Below are positions 7,121-12,050 of a DNA stretch of 15,061 nt, in pieces. The position numbers were made by a program, and so were the translations under genes. A model generated the notes under the pieces. It did not search any database and had not been told where the DNA came from. It saw only the letters and a program-made list of their open reading frames with translations. The DNA comes from Rhodospirillaceae bacterium (GTDB taxonomy: Bacteria; Pseudomonadota; Alphaproteobacteria; Rhodospirillales; Magnetovibrionaceae), in contig NVSZ01000036.1 of the NCBI GenBank assembly GCA_002732845.1, positions 11,367 to 26,427 of the forward strand, given 5' to 3'. Numbering within the stretch: the first letter of the stretch is position 1; each line of letters starts with the position of its first letter.

Positions 7121-7873
7121 GTGTCCGTTCCCATCTTAGCGCCCATTGTTCTGTTTTGTGATTTTGGACTGCCCTATACGGGGCAGATGAAAGCCCAGCT
7201 GTTTGCGGGGGCACCTCATGTTCCCGTGATTGATCTGTTTCATGATGTTCCGGCGCACGACATTCAGGCCGGATCGGCTTTGTTGGCGGCTCATGTTCGC
7301 GATTTTCCAAAAGGCACCATCTTTGCCTCGGTCGTTGACCCCGGCGTGGGCAGTGATCAGCGCAAACCCGGTGTAGTCTTTGCGGGGGGATGGTGGTTTG
7401 TCGGGCCGTTAAATGGGCTCTTTGAACACGTCCTACGCCAGTTCGGGGAAGATGCAAAAGCTTTTGAAATTACCGATCTGCCTCGGGTAACCTCCCAAAC
7501 CTTCCATGGTCGCGATATCTTTGCCCCACAGGCCGCCCGTTTGGCTTTGGACGATCGGACCGGACTTAAACCCTTGGATATCACAACCATTCGCGAATCC
7601 GCTTTTGCCGATGATGTGAAAGCCGTGATTTACAGCGATGGTTTTGGCAATTTGATGACGGGTATACGTGCCAGAACATTATCAGAACGGCACACACTTG
7701 AAATTTCGGGGCGTCGCTTGCCAAGGTACCGGACATTTTCAGATGCCGAACCTGGTGAACTTTTTGTGTATGAAAATGCAGTAGGCTTACTGGAAATCTC
7801 GGCAAATCAGGGAAATGCACGTGAAATTTTGAAGATTTCAGGATTTCCATCCCTAAAAATCACTGAAGTGTGA
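7121..7873 (+). CDS. SAM hydroxide adenosyltransferase / SAM-dependent halogenase-fold protein (DUF62)
   Basis: A 250-residue protein of the fluorinase/chlorinase-like superfamily, most of whose members hydrolyse S-adenosylmethionine to adenosine and methionine. Family blocks in order: LFCDFG (Asp14), GQMKA, VVDPGVG (Asp73), FVGPLNGL (93-100), SQTFHGRDIFAP (His129), YSDGFGNLMTGI and the C-terminal FVYENAVGLLEISANQGNA. Two positions look unusual: Leu97 stands where the family normally has Asp in GPDNG, and Gln80-Arg81 follow the VDPGVG motif where Arg-Arg is common. GTG at 7121 is the start, with GAAAGGG 10 bases upstream; it lies 17 bases after the rpoH stop and so may be co-transcribed. Halogenation is possible for the fold but hydrolysis is the default expectation. 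Confidence 0.87.
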   Translation: MSVPILAPIVLFCDFGLPYTGQMKAQLFAGAPHVPVIDLFHDVPAHDIQAGSALLAAHVRDFPKGTIFASVVDPGVGSDQRKPGVVFAGGWWFVGPLNGLFEHVLRQFGEDAKAFEITDLPRVTSQTFHGRDIFAPQAARLALDDRTGLKPLDITTIRESAFADDVKAVIYSDGFGNLMTGIRARTLSERHTLEISGRRLPRYRTFSDAEPGELFVYENAVGLLEISANQGNAREILKISGFPSLKITEV

Positions 7874-7883
7874 TGTTCATCAC
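7870..7883 (+). terminator. Weak terminator-like dyad after the SAM hydrolase gene
   Basis: GTGATG-TT-CATCAC is a perfect 6-bp dyad that includes the stop codon of the SAM hydrolase gene and is followed by TTTTAAA. As RNA the usable stem is five pairs with a GTTC loop and few G-C pairs, so termination would be weak. It could instead be a protein-binding dyad before the MBL gene. Confidence 0.25.
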
Positions 7884-7949
7884 TTTTAAACGATGGTAAA
7901 TGTAGGATAGTGTTAGCGCACGGCAAAAAGCTGGGGTAAAGTGTGCTGG

Positions 7950-7974
7950 CTTAAGGGAAAAAACTGTCCTTAAG
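7950..7974 (+). promoter_or_regulatory. Stem-loop in the leader of the MBL gene
   Basis: Perfect 7-bp arms CTTAAGG (7950-7956) and CCTTAAG (7968-7974) enclose an 11-base A-rich loop. It lies 32 bases before the ATG of the MBL-fold gene and is not followed by T, so it is not an intrinsic terminator. It may be an operator dyad or a leader structure. Role inferred only from position. Confidence 0.35.
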
Positions 7975-8006
7975 AGGTTGCGATAAAAGAAGTAGCGGGA
8001 ATAAGA

Positions 8007-8837
8007 ATGACACTATCCGTCAAATTTTGGGGCGTACGCGGAAGCATAGCGTGCCCGTCGGTTGATCACATTAAATATGGTGGAAATACCAGTTGCATTG
8101 AAATTAATGCAAGCGGACGCCGTTTGGTTTTAGACGCTGGAACGGGCATCCGTGGTCTTGGCAAAGAATTCTTAAAAGATGATGTTAAAGATGTGCGGAT
8201 TTTGTTGACCCATACCCATTGGGACCACATTAACGGCTTTCCTTTTTTCGTCCCCGCTTATGATCCGTCCAGGTCATTGCATATCTTGGCCGGGCACTTA
8301 GACGGTGAAGAAAGTATTCAAAATGTGTTGGCCACCCAGATGGACAATCCCATGTTCCCGGTGCCGTTGTCAGCCATGCAAGCCAAAATGACCTTTGAGG
8401 ATTTTGAAGCGGGCGAGGCGATTGATATCTTTGATGATGTTCATGTGCGCACGGCCCCCTTAAACCACCCCAACGGCTCCACCGGCTTTCGCATCGAACA
8501 CAAAGGCAGTGCGGTGTGTTATGTGACCGATACCGAACACGTCCCCGGACAAATGGATCAAAACATTTTGGGCCTGATTGAAGGCGCAGATTTGGTCATT
8601 TATGACAGCACCTATACCGAAGAAGAATTCCCCTCAAAAATCGGCTGGGGTCATTCCACGTGGAACGAGGGCGTAAAGCTTTGCAAAGCGGCGAATGTCA
8701 AATCCATGGCTATTTTCCACCATGATCCGGAACATACCGACGATTTCATGGATGATATTGCGGTTCAGGCCAAGGCCGTATGGGACGGGACGTTCATCGC
8801 GCGCGAAGGCGAAGTCTTGGTTTATGGCGACGATTAA
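8007..8837 (+). CDS. MBL-fold metallo-hydrolase
   Basis: A 276-residue metallo-beta-lactamase-fold protein. It begins with SVKFWGVRGS and YGGNTSC, the signature of the group annotated as phosphodiesterase/RNase Z-like hydrolases. The metal motif HTHWDH (His69, His71, Asp73, His74) is complete, with further ligands probably His154 (PLNHPNGS), Asp175 (YVTDTEH) and a C-terminal histidine in FHHDPEH (about 238). No signal peptide, so cytosolic. The substrate is not readable from sequence; cyclic-nucleotide or other phosphodiester hydrolysis is a possibility in this group. ATG 8007 has GCGGGAA about 7 bases upstream. It stands alone between a 133-base leader with a stem-loop and a strong terminator. 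Confidence 0.88.
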   Translation: MTLSVKFWGVRGSIACPSVDHIKYGGNTSCIEINASGRRLVLDAGTGIRGLGKEFLKDDVKDVRILLTHTHWDHINGFPFFVPAYDPSRSLHILAGHLDGEESIQNVLATQMDNPMFPVPLSAMQAKMTFEDFEAGEAIDIFDDVHVRTAPLNHPNGSTGFRIEHKGSAVCYVTDTEHVPGQMDQNILGLIEGADLVIYDSTYTEEEFPSKIGWGHSTWNEGVKLCKAANVKSMAIFHHDPEHTDDFMDDIAVQAKAVWDGTFIAREGEVLVYGDD

Positions 8838-8861
8838 GCCCTAGCTCTAAATTCATAAATT

Positions 8862-8892
8862 AAAAAGGCCGCCCGATTGAGGCGGCTTTTTT
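8862..8892. terminator. Bidirectional intrinsic terminator between the MBL gene and motB
   Basis: Arms GCCGCC (8868-8873) and GGCGGC (8881-8886) pair perfectly around a 7-base loop. Six T follow on the plus strand, and five A precede the stem on the other side, giving a U-tract for minus-strand transcripts. It sits between two convergent genes, exactly where a shared terminator is expected. Confidence 0.9.
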
Positions 8893-8910
8893 GTGTCTGG
8901 CTGGTGAGGC

Positions 8911-9729
8911 TTACTGTGCTGGGGCTGGGGCCGGAGCGGGTTCTGTAGCGTCGAGTGCATCCTGCACAGCTTTCTGTCTAGCTTCTTCTTCGGCGATCCG
9001 CAGGCGTTCTTCTTTTGCCAAACGAATGTCTAACAGAACTTGATCCAGTTCTTCTTTTTCTTTTCTGACCATTTGGATCAAGTGGACCACAATGCGGCGG
9101 TTTTTAGCCTGATTTTCTTTTAAGGGATTGCCGTCAAAATCGCGGTTTGGCACCTTGGGGTGCGAAGACCCTAAGCCCACGACCTTCAATTGGAACGGCA
9201 AGATGTTTTCACTTTCCATCACGCGCACAACGGCCCCGGCGCGCGCCGCAGAAAGTTCCCAGTTTGACGGGAACTTTTCGGTGTTGATGGGGTCGTCATC
9301 GGTGTGACCTTCGACTTCGACGAAGAAATATTTAAACTGATCTTTGGTGAGGATGCCGGCCCAGCTGCCAATGACGCCCAAACCTACATCGGTGATTTGA
9401 GCCGTGCCGGGTTTGAAAAATGACTTGCTGCCCATTTCAATGACGACGCCTTTGTCGTCTTTTTGCACTTCGATTTCTTGTTCCATGCTCATTTCAAAAG
9501 CCGCAGACTCAATCGCCGTGACGGTCTGTTGGGTGATGGATTGCGCGGTATCCTTACCCAAACCGATTTCTTCGCTGATGCCCGCCATGACGGCTTCGAA
9601 CATGGGCAGATCGATTTTGGAAAACGATACCAGCATCACAAAAAAGGCCATCAAAAGGGTAATGGCGTCAGCATAGGTGACAAGCCATTCTTCTTCATCT
9701 GGTTCTTCGGTAATCGGTGGTGGCGGCAC
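8911..9729 (-). CDS. motB: Flagellar motor stator protein MotB (PomB-like)
   Basis: A 272-residue stator subunit. One N-terminal membrane span reads VTYADAITLLMAFFVMLVSF; Asp21 is the conserved ion-binding residue. A periplasmic OmpA-like peptidoglycan-binding domain follows, with VEVEGHTDDDP (about 138-147), SNWELSAARA (about 155-164) and AKNRRIVVHL (about 208-217). Beyond it is an extra tail of about 50 residues: a charged coiled-coil-like segment (222-258) rich in Glu, Lys, Arg and Leu, ending in an Ala-Pro repeat. The start is GTG 9729, with CGGAGC about 8 bases upstream, 15 bases after the motA stop. With MotA it forms the ion-driven stator of the flagellum; whether protons or sodium are used cannot be settled by eye. 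Confidence 0.95.
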   Translation of the reverse strand: MPPPPITEEPDEEEWLVTYADAITLLMAFFVMLVSFSKIDLPMFEAVMAGISEEIGLGKDTAQSITQQTVTAIESAAFEMSMEQEIEVQKDDKGVVIEMGSKSFFKPGTAQITDVGLGVIGSWAGILTKDQFKYFFVEVEGHTDDDPINTEKFPSNWELSAARAGAVVRVMESENILPFQLKVVGLGSSHPKVPNRDFDGNPLKENQAKNRRIVVHLIQMVRKEKEELDQVLLDIRLAKEERLRIAEEEARQKAVQDALDATEPAPAPAPAQ

Positions 9730-9744
9730 AATAAAAGCTCCGTA

Positions 9745-10548
9745 TTATTTGCTGCGTGCTTTGTCGATGCTGAAATGAATGGCCGGATCAAGATAGCTGT
9801 TCATTTTATCTTGGATGAAACGCGGGTTTTTATTGTCGGCCATCAAAATCAAGCCTTCGGCAATCAGGTAATTGCGAAAACGGATGATTTGTTCGCGTTG
9901 CATGATTTTATTCGCCGCAGGTTTATAGACCAGCTGGGCAAAAATAACGCCGTACAGGGTGGTGATCATCGCCACTGCAAGGCCGCCGCCCAACGCAGAG
10001 GGGTCTTCGCCCATGGAATTCAACATCACCACCAGACCAATCAAGGTCCCGATCATGCCAAAGGCCGGGGACGCCGAAGCCATATATTTCAAAATATGAA
10101 CCTGTACGGTATTGCGCCCAAACGATGTTTCGATCAGGTTGGTCATGATGTCGCGGACTTCAGCACCAGTATATCCACTGATCACCATTTCCACACCGAA
10201 TTTTAAAAAGCGGTCATTGCGGGTGGCCTTCATGGCTTCTTTTTCAAGAGCAGGTGGCCCGCCTTTTTGCACAATATAAGACCATCGGATCATACGACCG
10301 ATTTCGGCCTTCAAAATGTCACGGCCAACTTTGGGCGTGAACATGATGCGGCCAATAAGCTTTAGGGAGAGAAGAACATAACGGGGTTCGTAAGAGATAA
10401 AGGAGGCCGCCAAGGTGCCGCACACCACGATGATGAAACTGGACAGGGAAAGAAAAATCGTAAAGTCATCGGTTTCCATCATGATCGCGCCGATGAAAAG
10501 ACCAAAGGCTAAAATCAGAGAAAACAGCGTTGAAATGGATAGTTTCAT
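9745..10548 (-). CDS. motA: Flagellar motor stator protein MotA (PomA-like)
   Basis: A 267-residue inner-membrane protein with four predicted spans: about residues 6-24, 30-52, 158-176 and 186-208. The segment SASPAFGMIGTLIGLVVML with Pro161 is the conserved third span lining the ion channel and resembles PomA more than E. coli MotA. A large cytoplasmic loop between spans 2 and 3 carries EMVISGYTGAEVRDIM, the region that contacts the rotor protein FliG. The ATG at 10548 has a strong ribosome site (GGGGGAAG) upstream. It is followed directly by motB, as usual. No other flagellar gene is in the window. Torque generation is expected; ion type is unproven. Confidence 0.95.
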   Translation of the reverse strand: MKLSISTLFSLILAFGLFIGAIMMETDDFTIFLSLSSFIIVVCGTLAASFISYEPRYVLLSLKLIGRIMFTPKVGRDILKAEIGRMIRWSYIVQKGGPPALEKEAMKATRNDRFLKFGVEMVISGYTGAEVRDIMTNLIETSFGRNTVQVHILKYMASASPAFGMIGTLIGLVVMLNSMGEDPSALGGGLAVAMITTLYGVIFAQLVYKPAANKIMQREQIIRFRNYLIAEGLILMADNKNPRFIQDKMNSYLDPAIHFSIDKARSK

Positions 10549-10564
10549 TAGGTTCTTCCCCCAA

Positions 10565-10603
10565 GTTCCGCATCTTTGGAACTACGTACACATATTCTAT
10601 GTG
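10565..10603 (-). promoter_or_regulatory. Two adjacent dyads in the motA leader
   Basis: GTTCC-N8-GGAAC (10565-10582) and CACATA-TTC-TATGTG (10589-10603) are perfect inverted repeats lying between the predicted motA transcription start and its ribosome site. The second is AT-rich with CACA/TGTG ends, which suits a regulator site. No known regulator can be assigned from the sequence. Confidence 0.33.
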
Positions 10604-10645
10604 ATACGGATTTAATCAGCATATATCATACTTACTAGCATGCGA

Positions 10646-10674
10646 ATCTTATTTATATAGAATGATAGGGTCAA
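10646..10674 (-). promoter_or_regulatory. Probable motAB promoter
   Basis: On the minus strand TTGACC (10674-10669) and TAAGAT (10651-10646) are separated by exactly 17 bases. The predicted leader is about 90 bases. It resembles a sigma-70 promoter, not the sigma-28 type often seen for motor genes. It supports motAB being a unit separate from the secretion genes upstream. Confidence 0.45.
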
Positions 10675-10715
10675 AGTCTTGATTAAAAATAAAGATTTGC
10701 AAGGCCTGCGAAAGC

Positions 10716-12035
10716 TCAACGTTCGCGAAAGGCTTCTTCTTTGAGTTTCAGCACTGGCTTAATCAAATAATCAATAACGGTTTTTTGACCCGTGCGAATG
10801 TCAACGGTGGCTTCCATGCCCGGCATAATCGGCAACATGCCCGGCGTCGAGCCCAGATACGATTTTTCAGGTTGAATGACAACACGGAAATATGGATTAC
10901 CGTCTTCGTCGATGCTGGTGTCTGGGGCGACCAAAATCACTTCGCCGTCCAATCCGCCGTACCGGGCATAGTCATAGGTGGAAATTTTCACCAGCGCACT
11001 TTGACCTTCGGCCACATAGCCACGATCGGTGGGGGGCAGGCGGCTTTCAATCACCAGGTTTTCACCCGTCGGCACGATTTCCAAAATTGGTTCACCCGGT
11101 TTGATGACGTTGCCAATATTGGTAAAGGCCAGATTGATGACAACGCCGTCGATGGGGCTTTTGATTTCGGCGCGCACGCCTTGTTCTTCGGCTTTTTTCA
11201 GCAATTCACTGATGCGGGCGATGGTTTGTTCGGTTTTGTTCAGTTCGTCTTGGGCTTCGCGGCGAAACCGTGTTTCGTCTTCGCTAACCCGGCGCCGGGA
11301 TTCCGATACGGCCGCTTGCGCCCTTGGAATTGACGCTTGAATAGACTGGATCTCACCGTTTAAATTGGTCATTTCGGCTTCGATTTGTAAATGATCCACC
11401 CGCGATGTCAGGCCGTCCTTTAACAGTTCCGTCGAAATGTTGAAACGTTCTTGGGTCAGTTTGATGTTGCCTTCGACGGCTCTTTTTTTAGCCGCCAATT
11501 CTTCGACTTCAAGCCTTCTTTGTTTGACCAATTCCCGCAAAATAGCCGTTCCTGCAGACAGTTGACGTTTGCGGGCATCAAAGGCGCGGCGTTGGGCGTT
11601 GGCTTGCACGGGGACGCGTTCGACTAACTCGGCCGGAAAATCAGGCTGTTTTTGGCCTGTGGCTTCGGCTTCCAAGCGGGCGCGGGTCAGACGTTCGCTG
11701 TCTAACCGCACTTTTAATTCTTCGATGTTGGCCCCGCTGGACCCCAAATCCAACTGCATCAAAGTCTTTCCGGCAAACACCAAATCGCCTTCTCTGATGA
11801 AGATATCTTGGATGATGCCGCCTTCTAAGTGCTGAATGATTTTTGACTTGCCCAAAGGAATAACATTGCCCGGAGACACCGCAACTTCATCCAATTTTGA
11901 AAAATTAGCCCACGTCACAGCCAAAATCATCAACGCCATGACCGGCCACGCCGCTTGACGCCACGTTGGCACGGGGTGTTTTTCTAACATGTTGTCTAAG
12001 GGATCAGTGTCTTTTTCCAAGGTGTCTTTTTCCAA
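10716..12035 (-). CDS. HlyD-family membrane fusion protein of a type I secretion system
   Basis: Up to 439 residues. A short cytoplasmic N-terminus leads to one membrane span (about 29-46), then QHLEGGIIQDIFIREGDLV, the first half of the lipoyl/barrel-sandwich domain. A long coiled coil follows (about 103-290, rich in Glu, Arg, Lys, Leu), then the second half (IKSPIDGVVINLAFTNIG) and a beta-barrel domain with GMLPIMPGMEATVDI near the end. This is the PrtE/LapC-like layout: it bridges the inner-membrane ABC transporter to an outer-membrane TolC-type channel. It follows the ABC gene after 15 bases. The start is uncertain: TTG 12035 (poor ribosome site), TTG 12020 (GGAAAAAG ahead of it) or ATG 11990. 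A 15-bp duplication covers the first two. Confidence 0.92.
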   Translation of the reverse strand: MEKDTLEKDTDPLDNMLEKHPVPTWRQAAWPVMALMILAVTWANFSKLDEVAVSPGNVIPLGKSKIIQHLEGGIIQDIFIREGDLVFAGKTLMQLDLGSSGANIEELKVRLDSERLTRARLEAEATGQKQPDFPAELVERVPVQANAQRRAFDARKRQLSAGTAILRELVKQRRLEVEELAAKKRAVEGNIKLTQERFNISTELLKDGLTSRVDHLQIEAEMTNLNGEIQSIQASIPRAQAAVSESRRRVSEDETRFRREAQDELNKTEQTIARISELLKKAEEQGVRAEIKSPIDGVVINLAFTNIGNVIKPGEPILEIVPTGENLVIESRLPPTDRGYVAEGQSALVKISTYDYARYGGLDGEVILVAPDTSIDEDGNPYFRVVIQPEKSYLGSTPGMLPIMPGMEATVDIRTGQKTVIDYLIKPVLKLKEEAFRER

Positions 12036-12036
12036 G
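12007..12036 (-). repeat. Perfect 15-bp tandem duplication at the hlyD start
   Basis: The 15-base unit (plus-strand GTGTCTTTTTCCAAG) occurs twice without mismatch at 12007-12021 and 12022-12036. On the coding strand each copy contains a TTG codon followed by GGAAAAAG, so the duplication creates two TTG starts, the second with a Shine-Dalgarno-like sequence in front. It encodes a repeated LEKDT. Confidence 0.85.
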
Positions 12037-12050
12037 GTTGATGTCGTTTC

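Noticed and set aside
9463..10206. A 247-codon plus-strand reading frame across motB and motA
   Set aside because: It is rich in His, Gln and Phe, as expected for the antisense of these genes, and it crosses two certain genes on the other strand.
10690..10715. A possible terminator after hlyD (GCAGGCCTTGC followed by a T-rich stretch on the minus strand)
   Set aside because: The arms pair only with a bulge and leave no loop, so I do not call a terminator; the hlyD transcript may read through into motA.
10785..11333. A 182-codon plus-strand reading frame opposite hlyD
   Set aside because: It is an antisense shadow of a clear HlyD-family gene; its composition reflects the complement of the coiled-coil codons.
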